Shown: piece by piece, positions 7,842 through 15,612 of the stretch
Layout: each line of letters begins with the position of its first letter
How positions within the stretch are numbered: the first letter of the stretch is position 1
From: Lacinutrix sp. WUR7
Lineage (GTDB): Bacteria; Bacteroidota; Bacteroidia; Flavobacteriales; Flavobacteriaceae
Direction of reading: 5' to 3'
Length of the DNA: 64,000 bases
Assembly: GCF_016864015.1 (NCBI RefSeq)
Contig: NZ_CP045067.1
Span: 469,001-533,000, forward strand
Translations under genes and position numbers: made by a program
Notes under the pieces: generated by a model
What the model saw: the letters and a program-made list of their open reading frames with translations, nothing else
The model's database searches: none
What the model was told of the DNA's origin: nothing

Positions 7842-8105
7842 ATGAATACAGAGATTAACATAAGTAAAGCTTGCGAAAAAGCAAATCATGTTTGTGATAA
7901 ATCGCAATATAAAGAAGCTTCTATATTAGAGAAAATAAAACTTACTATACATTTAGCTTTCTGTAGGGCTTGTAGAAATTACTCTAAAAACAATAAAAAG
8001 CTTAGCGTTACATTAGAAAAGGCAAAGGTAGATTGTATGCATAAAGATGAAAAAGAAGCTTTAAAAGACAACCTAAAACAAGCCATAAAAGAGCATAAAA
8101 ATTAG
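7842..8105 (+). CDS. Minimal ZAS-like (zinc-binding) anti-sigma factor
   Basis: An 87-residue soluble protein. C11 (KACEKA) and H37-x3-C41-x2-C44 (IHLAFCRACRNY) match the zinc-binding anti-sigma signature, in which a distant Cys/His plus HxxxCxxC hold one zinc ion. It has no membrane segment and no sensory domain; the remainder is a charged helix. Its ATG is three bases after the sigma stop, so it is almost surely coexpressed with the sigma factor and binds it. Its last 33 bases overlap the end of the convergent gene at 8073. Family identity rests on the motif and context alone. Confidence 0.72.
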   Translation: MNTEINISKACEKANHVCDKSQYKEASILEKIKLTIHLAFCRACRNYSKNNKKLSVTLEKAKVDCMHKDEKEALKDNLKQAIKEHKN

Positions 8106-8912
8106 CCATATAATTGGCAAACCTTCTACAAAAAAGGAACTATAATACTTTCCTTGGTGTTTTTTAGAAAGCAACACAAACAATAATGTAATTAGTGCAA
8201 CTACCATTAAAACGAGAATGTTTCTACTATTAGTTTGATCTTTAAAAAATTCTAAAAAGAAAAAAACCACCAGTAAAAAAACACCAATACGCTTTGTTTT
8301 ACGTATTCCAATACGTTGTGGGATGGTAGAAAGTATTAAACTATCATATTGTAAATCTCTTATTTCAAAAGGAATCATTAGGGCTAACACAAAAACAAAT
8401 CGTTGCAAGGTAGTTATAAGAACATCTGTTGTTATAGCAATATCATTATCTATAATGGGAAGCAATACCGTTACTGCACACCAAACCAAAGCAATTACAT
8501 AAATTTTCAATCCGCTAATTTGGCGTAAGTTTTGGTTGCTATCCACAAATATATTTCTTGGCAAAAAAGGAATCGCATAAAAAAAAGTAATTGCACCAAG
8601 CAGTAAAATACACAACCAGGTTTTTACTTCTAACTGAAAGGCAAAATAGCATAAAGCGATAAAACAAATAAGCGAAAATATTTGAATCACCTTCAGCCTA
8701 CTTGCTAAACTTCTATGATGAAATTTCGCTAAACCAAAGTATTTCACAAAATTATAACCTGTAATAGTTGCAAAAAAGTTAAAAAACAAAACATTCTCAT
8801 CATAAGAAACACCAAACTCCATAAGGGTAACCCATGTTAAAGCATATACACTTAAAGCCACATGAATACTCGCGTTTATATAAAAATCGAAAAGGTGTTT
8901 TACTATTCGCAT
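8073..8912 (-). CDS. UbiA-like polytopic membrane protein
   Basis: A 279-residue protein with about eight hydrophobic segments spread over its length, typical of the UbiA prenyltransferase-related proteins found in Flavobacteriia. I cannot point to both aspartate-rich motifs of true UbiA enzymes (the first region reads FFATITGYNFVKYFGL), so activity is uncertain and the name describes the fold only. The C-terminal part (IPFEIRDLQYDSLILSTIPQRIGIRKTKRIG) contains the DxxxD-like spacing. It converges on the anti-sigma gene with a 33-bp overlap, and its start faces the gcvP leader region. Confidence 0.65.
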   Translation of the reverse strand: MRIVKHLFDFYINASIHVALSVYALTWVTLMEFGVSYDENVLFFNFFATITGYNFVKYFGLAKFHHRSLASRLKVIQIFSLICFIALCYFAFQLEVKTWLCILLLGAITFFYAIPFLPRNIFVDSNQNLRQISGLKIYVIALVWCAVTVLLPIIDNDIAITTDVLITTLQRFVFVLALMIPFEIRDLQYDSLILSTIPQRIGIRKTKRIGVFLLVVFFFLEFFKDQTNSRNILVLMVVALITLLFVLLSKKHQGKYYSSFFVEGLPIIWLIFMLFYGLF

Positions 8913-9158
8913 TAAACAAAAATACGCAATACCTTTTAGGAATTAAATTTGCTAAAAAGAAATGTGTTATTTTTTGTTTTCGAGATAATTAAAACTCAAG
9001 TATAGCAGTAGTTAAGAACGCTTTTTATTTTAATGTACACACAAAAAACAACTATTTACATCCCTCTATAGAATTAATAAAAGATGCTACCTGTTAATAA
9101 CCATTTCATTTGGTTAAAAACTTTCATATTTCAAAACTAAAAAACTCTATTATTTCCG

Positions 9159-9166
9159 TATTTTTG
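9159..9166 (+). promoter_or_regulatory. Putative gcvP promoter -7 element
   Basis: TATTTTTG fits TAnnTTTG. Initiation about seven bases downstream would give a leader of about 85 bases with both hairpins inside it. Confidence 0.5.
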
Positions 9167-9182
9167 GGCTCGCAAACAACAC

Positions 9183-9203
9183 GCTTTATTATTTCAATAA
9201 AGC
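9183..9203 (+). promoter_or_regulatory. First hairpin of the gcvP leader
   Basis: GCTTTATT-ATTTC-AATAAAGC forms a perfect 8-bp stem with a five-base loop. It is not followed by a T run, so it is not an ordinary terminator. Confidence 0.55.
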
Positions 9204-9218
9204 TCCTAATAAAATCTC

Positions 9219-9238
9219 ATTCTCACGAAAGTGAGAAT
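9219..9238 (+). repeat. GAAA-loop hairpin repeat in gcvP leader
   Basis: ATTCTCAC-GAAA-GTGAGAAT is a perfect 8-bp stem closed by a GNRA-type tetraloop, 19 bases before the gcvP ATG. It belongs to the dispersed hairpin family seen at 50495 (TTCCCAC-GAAA-GTGGGAA) and, in the opposite orientation with loop TTTC, at 827 and 13289. Confidence 0.7.
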
Positions 9239-9257
9239 ATAACACAACTATTTAAGA

Positions 9258-12110
9258 ATGAATACAAACACCTTTGCACTTCGTCATATTGGTCCTAGAG
9301 AAGAAGACCAAAAACAAATGCTAAAAACCATTGGTGTAGATAGTTTAGACCAACTTATCTACGAAACCATTCCGGATGATATTAGATTAAAAAAAGATCT
9401 GGATCTTGCAGAAGCCATGAGTGAGCAAGAATATTTAGTATACCTAAATGAGGTTGCTAAAAAGAATAAAGTATACAAAACATATATTGGTTTAGGGTAT
9501 CACCCAACTATTTTACCAGCAGTAATACAACGTAACATTTTAGAAAATCCGGGTTGGTATACTGCGTACACACCGTATCAAGCGGAAATTGCACAAGGTC
9601 GTTTAGAAGCACTTCTAAATTACCAAACGATGATTACAGACCTAACAGGAATGGAACTTGCAAACGCTTCGCTTTTAGATGAAAGTACTGCTGCTGCTGA
9701 AGCCATGAGCCTATTATTTGCAGTTAGAGATCGTGCACAAAAAAAAGCTGGTATAAATAAGTTTTTTGTTTCTGAAAACATTTTACCACAAACACTTTCT
9801 CTTTTACAAACTAGATCTAACCCTATTGGTGTAGAACTAGTTGTTGGAGATGAAAACACGTTTGATTTTTCTTCAGGATTCTTTGGAGCAATCTTACAAT
9901 ATCCAGGAAAAAACGGACAAGTTACGGACATAAAATCTTTTATAGCTAAAGCTAACGAAGCACAAATTAAAGTTGCTATTGCTGCAGATATTTTAAGCTT
10001 AGTAAAACTAGAAGCTCCTGGTAAGTTTGGAGCTGATGTAGTAGTTGGTACCACACAACGTTTTGGAATTCCAATGGGTTATGGCGGACCACATGCAGCA
10101 TATTTTGCAACTAAAGAAGTGTACAAACGCGATATTCCAGGACGTATCATTGGTGTTACCAAAGACGTAAACGGTAATAGAGCTTTACGTATGGCTTTAC
10201 AGACTAGAGAACAACATATAAAAAGAGACAGAGCAACCTCTAATATTTGTACAGCACAAGTATTATTAGCGGTTATGGCTGGAATGTATGCTGTTTATCA
10301 TGGACCTAAAGGTTTACAATTTATAGCAAACCAAGTACATAGTGCAGCTTCATCGCTAGCAGAAGCCTTAGAGAAATTAGGTTTTAAACAAACCAATACT
10401 TCGTACTTCGATACGCTTCAAATTAAAACCAAAGCTAAAAAAGTAAAGAAAATTGCCAAAGACAAAAAAGTAAACTTCTTTTATCCTGACAAGAAAACAG
10501 TTACTATTTCTATAAACGAAACGACTTCGGTTAGAGATATAAATGAGATCATTTCTATTTTCGCTAAAGTTGCAGGTAAAAAAGCATTTACTATTTCTTC
10601 TTTTTCAGAAGTAAATAATATTGATAAAGAACTTCAAAGAACCACCGATTTCTTAACACTAGATATTTTTAATTCGTACCATTCAGAAACCGAATTAATG
10701 CGATACATTAAAAGACTAGAACGTAAAGATTTATCGTTAAATCATTCTATGATTTCGCTTGGTTCTTGTACTATGAAATTAAATGCAGCAGCAGAAATGC
10801 TACCTTTAAGCCAATCAGAATGGGGTAATATTCATCCTTTTGCGCCATTAAAACAAGCCAGAGGTTATACTAAAGTTTTAAAAGAATTAGAAGACCAACT
10901 AACAGAGATTACCGGTTTTGCTGCAACATCTTTACAACCAAATTCTGGTGCACAAGGAGAGTTTGCAGGACTAATGGTTATTAAAGCATATCATGAGTCT
11001 CGTAATGATCATCATAGAAACATTTGTATAATTCCTAGTTCTGCACATGGTACAAATCCAGCTAGTGCAGTGATGGCAGGAATGAAGGTAGTAGTTACTA
11101 AATCTACAGCCGAAGGTAACATCGATGTGGAAGATTTACGTGAAAAAGCAATTTTACACAAAGATAACTTATCTTGTTTAATGGTAACTTATCCTTCTAC
11201 ACATGGGGTTTACGAAGCTTCTATAAAAGAAATTACCAAAATTATTCATGATAATGGCGGACAAGTTTATATGGATGGAGCAAACATGAATGCACAAGTA
11301 GGATTAACCAATCCTGGAAATATTGGCGCAGATGTTTGTCACTTAAACTTACATAAAACCTTTGCTATTCCTCATGGAGGTGGAGGCCCTGGAGTTGGAC
11401 CAATTTGCGTTGCAAAACAATTGGCTCCTTTTTTACCTGGAAATCCAATAATTAAAACTGGAGGAAAAGACGCTATAACTGCCATCTCCTCTGCTCCTTT
11501 TGGTTCTGCTTTAGTTTGTTTAATTTCTTATGGTTACATAAAAATGCTAGGAGCAAAAGGATTAACAGCTTCTACAAAAGTTGCAATCTTAAATGCAAAC
11601 TACATTAAAACTAGATTAGAGGGGCATTTTGAGACTTTATACTCTGGTGAACGTGGTCGTGCAGCTCATGAAATGATAGTAGACTGTCGTGCTTTTAAAG
11701 CAAATGGTATTGAGGTTACAGATATTGCAAAACGTTTAATGGATTATGGTTTTCATGCGCCAACAGTATCTTTTCCAGTAGCAGGAACCTTAATGATTGA
11801 GCCTACAGAAAGTGAAAGTAAACAAGAAATTGATCGTTTTTGTGATGCATTAATTTCTATTAGAAAAGAAATAAACCTAGCAACAAAAGAGGATACCAAC
11901 AATCCTTTAAAAAACGCTCCACATACCTTGGCAATGGTAACTGCTAATAATTGGGATTTCCCTTACACTAGAGATACTGCTGCATATCCTTTAGAATATG
12001 TACATGACAATAAATTTTGGCCAAGCGTAAGAAGAGTAGATGATGCTTATGGAGACCGTAATTTAATATGTACATGTGCTCCTATTGAAGAATATATCGA
12101 CGCAAACTAA
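9258..12110 (+). CDS. gcvP: Glycine dehydrogenase (decarboxylating), P-protein of the glycine cleavage system
   Basis: A 950-residue full-length single-chain P-protein, PLP-dependent, which decarboxylates glycine and passes the aminomethyl group to lipoylated H-protein. The N-terminal half (FALRHIGPREEDQ, SLLDESTAAAEAM, GVPMGYGGPHAAYFA-like GIPMGYGGPHAAYFA) and the C-terminal half (SLGSCTMKLNAAAEM, SAHGTNPASAVMAGM, CHLNLHKTFAIPHGGGGPG) are both intact; K700 in NLHKTF should bind PLP. Genes for the T and H proteins are not adjacent. The leader has two hairpins but no motif of the classic glycine riboswitch. lipA, needed for H-protein lipoylation, lies 17 kb away. Confidence 0.97.
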   Translation: MNTNTFALRHIGPREEDQKQMLKTIGVDSLDQLIYETIPDDIRLKKDLDLAEAMSEQEYLVYLNEVAKKNKVYKTYIGLGYHPTILPAVIQRNILENPGWYTAYTPYQAEIAQGRLEALLNYQTMITDLTGMELANASLLDESTAAAEAMSLLFAVRDRAQKKAGINKFFVSENILPQTLSLLQTRSNPIGVELVVGDENTFDFSSGFFGAILQYPGKNGQVTDIKSFIAKANEAQIKVAIAADILSLVKLEAPGKFGADVVVGTTQRFGIPMGYGGPHAAYFATKEVYKRDIPGRIIGVTKDVNGNRALRMALQTREQHIKRDRATSNICTAQVLLAVMAGMYAVYHGPKGLQFIANQVHSAASSLAEALEKLGFKQTNTSYFDTLQIKTKAKKVKKIAKDKKVNFFYPDKKTVTISINETTSVRDINEIISIFAKVAGKKAFTISSFSEVNNIDKELQRTTDFLTLDIFNSYHSETELMRYIKRLERKDLSLNHSMISLGSCTMKLNAAAEMLPLSQSEWGNIHPFAPLKQARGYTKVLKELEDQLTEITGFAATSLQPNSGAQGEFAGLMVIKAYHESRNDHHRNICIIPSSAHGTNPASAVMAGMKVVVTKSTAEGNIDVEDLREKAILHKDNLSCLMVTYPSTHGVYEASIKEITKIIHDNGGQVYMDGANMNAQVGLTNPGNIGADVCHLNLHKTFAIPHGGGGPGVGPICVAKQLAPFLPGNPIIKTGGKDAITAISSAPFGSALVCLISYGYIKMLGAKGLTASTKVAILNANYIKTRLEGHFETLYSGERGRAAHEMIVDCRAFKANGIEVTDIAKRLMDYGFHAPTVSFPVAGTLMIEPTESESKQEIDRFCDALISIRKEINLATKEDTNNPLKNAPHTLAMVTANNWDFPYTRDTAAYPLEYVHDNKFWPSVRRVDDAYGDRNLICTCAPIEEYIDAN

Positions 12111-12145
12111 CGGTTGAACATCGTAAATAATTAATCATTAAAAAT

Positions 12146-12193
12146 TGCCTTTAATTTTTACGACTTATATTAGCGAATAAACAATTAAAGGCA
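12146..12193 (+). promoter_or_regulatory. Long-spaced inverted repeat upstream of KAS III-like gene
   Basis: TGCCTTTAATT (12146-12156) and AATTAAAGGCA (12183-12193) are perfect 11-base inverted arms with 26 bases between them. The right arm ends 11 bases before the ATG at 12205. It could be a hairpin closing the leader, or two half sites of a looped operator. Confidence 0.45.
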
Positions 12194-12204
12194 TTCCTTT
12201 TTTT

Positions 12205-13263
12205 ATGAATATCAAAATTACAGGTACAGGAAGTTATATACCAAGCACAATAGAAAAAAATGAAGATTTTTATAATCATGAATTTTTAAATGCAGATGGT
12301 TCTAAAATAAATAGTCCAAATGAAGTTATCGTTCATAAATTTAAAGCGATAACAGGAATTGAAGAAAGGCGCTATGCAAAACCAGAATTATCAAATTCTG
12401 ATATTGCTTTTTATGCAGCAGAAAAGGCTATTGCTGACGCAAAAATTGATAAAGAAACCTTAGATTATATTATTGTCGCCCATAATTACGGTGACATAAA
12501 ACATAATACGGAGCAAAGTGATACGGTACCAAGTATTGCCTCACGCGTAAAGCACTTGTTACAAATTAAAAATCCAAAATGTGTTGGGTACGATTTACTT
12601 TTTGGATGTCCAGGTTGGATTGAAGGTGTGATCCAAGCCAATGCATTTATTAAATCTGGAATAGCAAAACGCTGTTTGGTTATCGGATCGGAAACTTTAT
12701 CTAGAGTTGTAGATAAACACGATCGAGATTCTATGATATATAGTGATGGTGCAGGAGCTGTTATTGTGGAAGAAACCGAAGAAGAAGGTGGTATTATAAG
12801 CCATGAAACTGCAACTTTTGCTTTAGACGAGGCGCATTTTATCTATTTTGGAAAAACTAATAAACAAGAATCTGCTAGTCAACGTAAATACATTAAAATG
12901 TATGGTAGAAAGATTTATGAATTTGCTTTAACCAATGTTCCATTAGCATTAAAATCATGCTTAGATAAAAGTGGATATGGTATACATGATGTCAAAAAAA
13001 TACTAATTCATCAAGCAAATGAAAAAATGGATGAAGCGATTATAAATCGTTTTTACAAGCTTTATAATATGGAAACACCAGAAGGTATTATGCCTATGTC
13101 TATTAACATGCTTGGTAATTCTAGCGTAGCAACGGTTCCTACTTTATATGATATGATTTTAAAAGGAAAACTTGAAAATCAAGAAATCCATAAAGGAGAT
13201 ATCATCATGTTTGCAAGTGTTGGAGCTGGTATGAATATTAACGCAATAGTGTATAAGCACTAG
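12205..13263 (+). CDS. 3-oxoacyl-ACP synthase III family protein
   Basis: A 352-residue thiolase-fold condensing enzyme. The Cys-His-Asn triad is present: C135 in LLFGCPGW, H269 in ILIHQAN, and N305 in MLGNSSVAT. These define the KAS III/FabH type, which condenses a CoA-bound starter with malonyl-ACP. The N-terminus (ITGTGSYIPS) is standard, but the sequence is longer than housekeeping FabH (about 320 residues) and has a 20-residue insertion after residue 20. It is therefore likely to be one of the paralogues used for specialised lipids (for example branched or aromatic starters) rather than the main FabH. It stands alone between gcvP and a methyltransferase gene. Confidence 0.88.
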   Translation: MNIKITGTGSYIPSTIEKNEDFYNHEFLNADGSKINSPNEVIVHKFKAITGIEERRYAKPELSNSDIAFYAAEKAIADAKIDKETLDYIIVAHNYGDIKHNTEQSDTVPSIASRVKHLLQIKNPKCVGYDLLFGCPGWIEGVIQANAFIKSGIAKRCLVIGSETLSRVVDKHDRDSMIYSDGAGAVIVEETEEEGGIISHETATFALDEAHFIYFGKTNKQESASQRKYIKMYGRKIYEFALTNVPLALKSCLDKSGYGIHDVKKILIHQANEKMDEAIINRFYKLYNMETPEGIMPMSINMLGNSSVATVPTLYDMILKGKLENQEIHKGDIIMFASVGAGMNINAIVYKH

Positions 13264-13288
13264 TTATTAAATCATTGAATTTAAAAGG

Positions 13289-13306
13289 TTTTCGCTTTCG
13301 CGGAAA
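13289..13306 (+). repeat. TTTC-loop hairpin repeat in methyltransferase leader
   Basis: TTTTCGC-TTTC-GCGGAAA is a 7-bp stem with one wobble pair, six bases before the ATG at 13313. The hairpin and its tail up to the ATG duplicate those of purK at 827-853. Confidence 0.75.
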
Positions 13307-13312
13307 ATAAAT

Positions 13313-13834
13313 ATGTACGAACAAACATTTCCGCATAAACGCTACAAACTTACCTATCAGTTTTTAGAAAAACACATTTCTAAATCGGAAGCAATTTTAG
13401 ATTTAGGAGTAGAAAATCCGTTTACCAAAATCTTAAAGGATAATGGTTTTTCTGTGGAGAACACCAAAGGGGAAGACTTGGACACGAATACTACAACCAT
13501 AAAAAACTCGGAAGCAACCGTTGTAACGGCTTTTGAGATTTTTGAACACCTACTCTCTCCTTTTACTGTTTTACAAGATATAAAAGCAGATAAACTAGTA
13601 ATAAGCGTTCCGCTTCGATTATGGTTTTCTACTGCTTACCGAAGTAAAATAGATACATGGGATAGACATTACCATGAGTTTGAAGATTGGCAATTAGATT
13701 GGCTATTAGAAAAAACGGGATGGAAAATAATAGATAGACAAAAATGGACTAATCCTACCAAAAAAATTGGGATTAGACCAATACTAAGATGGTTTACTCC
13801 TAGGTATTATATAATCTACGCAGAACGCGTATAA
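13313..13834 (+). CDS. Class I SAM-dependent methyltransferase
   Basis: A 173-residue protein with a shortened Rossmann methyltransferase layout. AILDLGVENPFTKIL stands for motif I, TVVTAFEIFEHLLSPFTVLQDI for the acidic post-I and motif II region typical of the type 11/23 families, and LVISVPLRLWFST follows. The DLGVENP variant of the usual glycine-rich loop is unusual, so SAM binding is inferred. It precedes a family 2 glycosyltransferase on the same strand by 84 bases, and the two may act together on a surface polymer or glycolipid. The substrate is unknown. Confidence 0.75.
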   Translation: MYEQTFPHKRYKLTYQFLEKHISKSEAILDLGVENPFTKILKDNGFSVENTKGEDLDTNTTTIKNSEATVVTAFEIFEHLLSPFTVLQDIKADKLVISVPLRLWFSTAYRSKIDTWDRHYHEFEDWQLDWLLEKTGWKIIDRQKWTNPTKKIGIRPILRWFTPRYYIIYAERV

Positions 13835-13854
13835 GATTTCAAAAAACGAAATAA

Positions 13855-13892
13855 CAAATCCCAAAAACTTACTCGGTTGGTTTTGGAATTTG
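13855..13892. repeat. Imperfect inverted repeat between methyltransferase and glycosyltransferase
   Basis: CAAATCCCAAAA and TTTTGGAATTTG pair with a single mismatch around a 14-base loop, 26 bases before the glycosyltransferase ATG. AT-rich elements of this pattern occur between many flavobacterial genes; a function is not evident. Confidence 0.5.
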
Positions 13893-13918
13893 AGATTTTA
13901 ATATTGTAATTTGTTTTC

Positions 13919-14767
13919 ATGAACATTTCCATTATCATTCCTGCGCATAACGAAGAAAAGTTTATCGAAAAAACTATCGTTTCTTTGGTAAATCAAACGC
14001 TTCGTCCAAAGCAAATTGTGATTGTAAATGATAATTCTACCGATAAAACCCAAAAGATAGTTTCGTATTATTTATCGAAGTACAGTTGGATCTCTCTTGT
14101 AAACATTACTTCTTCCGATGCACATTTACCAGGAACTAAAATTATCAATGCTTTTTACAAAGGCTTAGAAATTCTAGACACCAACTACGATGTGATTTGT
14201 AAATTTGATGCAGATTTAATCTTTCCGAATAATTATTTAGAAAAATTAGCAGCACATTTTAATGCGAATAAAAAGTTAGGAATGGCTGCTGGTTTCTGCT
14301 ATATTGAAAAAGACAAGCAATGGATCTTAGAAAATCTAACGCGTAAAGATCATATTCGTGGTGCTTTAAAAGCCTATAGAAAAGAGTGCTTTGAGCAAAT
14401 AGGAAAACTAAAACCTTCTATGGGTTGGGATACTGTGGATGAGCTTTTATCTAAATATTACGATTGGGAAATACTTACCGATGAGACACTACACGTAAAA
14501 CATTTAAAACCTACCGGAATAAGCTATAACAAAGCATCTAAACACATGCAAGGAGAAGCGATGTATAAAATGCGCTACGGATTTATAATCACACTAATTT
14601 CTGCATTAAAATTGGCGTATAAAAAAGGAAGATTTGCTCTATTTCAAGATTATATGTCTGGTTATTTTAAAGCGAAAACCAACAAAACAGCATATTTAGT
14701 TACTAAAGATCAAGGTGTTTTTATTAGAAAACTGCGTTGGGAAGGAATGCTAGATAAATTGAAATAA
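13919..14767 (+). CDS. Family 2 glycosyltransferase
   Basis: A 282-residue GT-A fold enzyme. The N-terminus SIIIPAHNEEKFIEKTIVSLVNQTLRPKQIVIVNDNSTDKT is diagnostic of GT2; the DxD-like motif is CKFDADLIFPNNYL near residue 100, and the acceptor loop is MGWDTVDELL near 185. There is no transmembrane segment, so it is probably a peripheral cytoplasmic enzyme. The donor and acceptor are unknown. It follows a methyltransferase gene, which suggests a small glycoconjugate locus. A repeat containing the core CGACTGCGCTC starts just after its stop. Confidence 0.9.
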   Translation: MNISIIIPAHNEEKFIEKTIVSLVNQTLRPKQIVIVNDNSTDKTQKIVSYYLSKYSWISLVNITSSDAHLPGTKIINAFYKGLEILDTNYDVICKFDADLIFPNNYLEKLAAHFNANKKLGMAAGFCYIEKDKQWILENLTRKDHIRGALKAYRKECFEQIGKLKPSMGWDTVDELLSKYYDWEILTDETLHVKHLKPTGISYNKASKHMQGEAMYKMRYGFIITLISALKLAYKKGRFALFQDYMSGYFKAKTNKTAYLVTKDQGVFIRKLRWEGMLDKLK

Positions 14768-14768
14768 A

Positions 14769-14796
14769 GATGCTTCGACTGCGCTCAGCATGACAG
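14769..14796. repeat. Solo repeat related to the paired repeats of the kynurenine cluster
   Basis: The sequence ATGCTTCGACTGCGCTCAGC followed by ATGACAG contains the core TCGACTGCGCTC shared with the paired repeats at 48992-53723. Flanking ATGCT/AGCAT bases can pair. It fills the gap between the converging glycosyltransferase and nuclease genes. Confidence 0.65.
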
Positions 14797-14805
14797 GCTA
14801 ACCTT

Positions 14806-15612
14806 CTAAAAACTCCAATTTTTATAATTTGCGGAAGCTTCTAATTTATTTTCTACAGTATCCTCCAATTCGGAAAAGAAATCAATTCCTGTTAATGCTT
14901 CTACCTCATCTACAGAAACGACAAACTTATATAGCGGCTCTTTAGATTCCTTATGCTTCATTAAAAACGCAATCACTTTCGTTTTACCAGAATTGTTATC
15001 TATCAACACCTTATAAAACTGATTTGGCACGGATACTTTTTCGGTACCTATGGTTTTCATATTTCCTTTTAAAATTCCGCCAGACACCACAAAAACGCCA
15101 TTGTACTTACTTGCCCAATATCTTGTTTTCTGTTCTAATCGATTCCAAACACCGGCATTAAAATCGTGTTTTTGCGGAGAAATATTACTTGTCAAAAAAG
15201 TTTCGTCATGCGCAGATTTACTATATTTTCTATCTCCTGCAGGACAAAGGTGTCCGCGATCATAACCCGATTGCTTATAATTTCGCCAATGTGCAGCTCC
15301 GGTTTTCACAGCATTATCCACTTCAAAATAAGGACGTTTAAAATTAGCGCTACTTAAATGTGATTTCTTAAGTTCATAAGCTACCCATTCTGCTTGTTCA
15401 TGGGGTTCACTATAACTTAAACTATACCCTTCATGATGCACTATCTGTCCTGTGGTACTTGTTGGCAAAAAATATTCGTTGGTATTTGTTTTTACTGTAC
15501 CTCCTTGTTCAATGATGCCAACTTTAATTTCATTATCGAAATAAGCATCGTATCCATAAACTCCAACAAGGATTAGGATAGCAATTACAGAATATATTTT
15601 TTTATTAGCCAT
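14806..15612 (-). CDS. DNA/RNA non-specific endonuclease, membrane-anchored or secreted
   Basis: A 268-residue nuclease of the beta-beta-alpha-metal (NUC1) type. The active-site motif is YDRGHLCPAGDRKYS with H121 as general base, followed by the metal-binding asparagine region SNISPQKHDFNAGVWNRLE. Residues 5-22 form an uncleaved-looking hydrophobic N-terminal segment, so it should be exported and possibly anchored. It would degrade extracellular DNA or RNA for phosphate and nucleosides. Its start codon overlaps by one base the stop of the upstream T9SS-sorted protein (TAATG), so the two are translationally coupled. Confidence 0.92.
   Translation of the reverse strand: MANKKIYSVIAILILVGVYGYDAYFDNEIKVGIIEQGGTVKTNTNEYFLPTSTTGQIVHHEGYSLSYSEPHEQAEWVAYELKKSHLSSANFKRPYFEVDNAVKTGAAHWRNYKQSGYDRGHLCPAGDRKYSKSAHDETFLTSNISPQKHDFNAGVWNRLEQKTRYWASKYNGVFVVSGGILKGNMKTIGTEKVSVPNQFYKVLIDNNSGKTKVIAFLMKHKESKEPLYKFVVSVDEVEALTGIDFFSELEDTVENKLEASANYKNWSF

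Larger units (their letters stand above)
8913..9257. other. Intergenic region upstream of gcvP
   Basis: No credible gene; an open frame from 9110 overlaps gcvP out of frame and has no family resemblance. The useful content is in its last 100 bases: a promoter-like TATTTTTG (9159-9166) and two consecutive hairpins described separately. Bases 8940-9100 show nothing I can interpret. Confidence 0.6.

Noticed and set aside
9167-9257. Glycine riboswitch before gcvP
   Set aside because: The leader is too short for the known aptamer and lacks its conserved GG-rich core; only two simple hairpins are present.
9110-9298. 62-codon frame upstream of and overlapping gcvP
   Set aside because: It overlaps the true gcvP start in another frame, covers the promoter-like element and both hairpins, and has no family resemblance.
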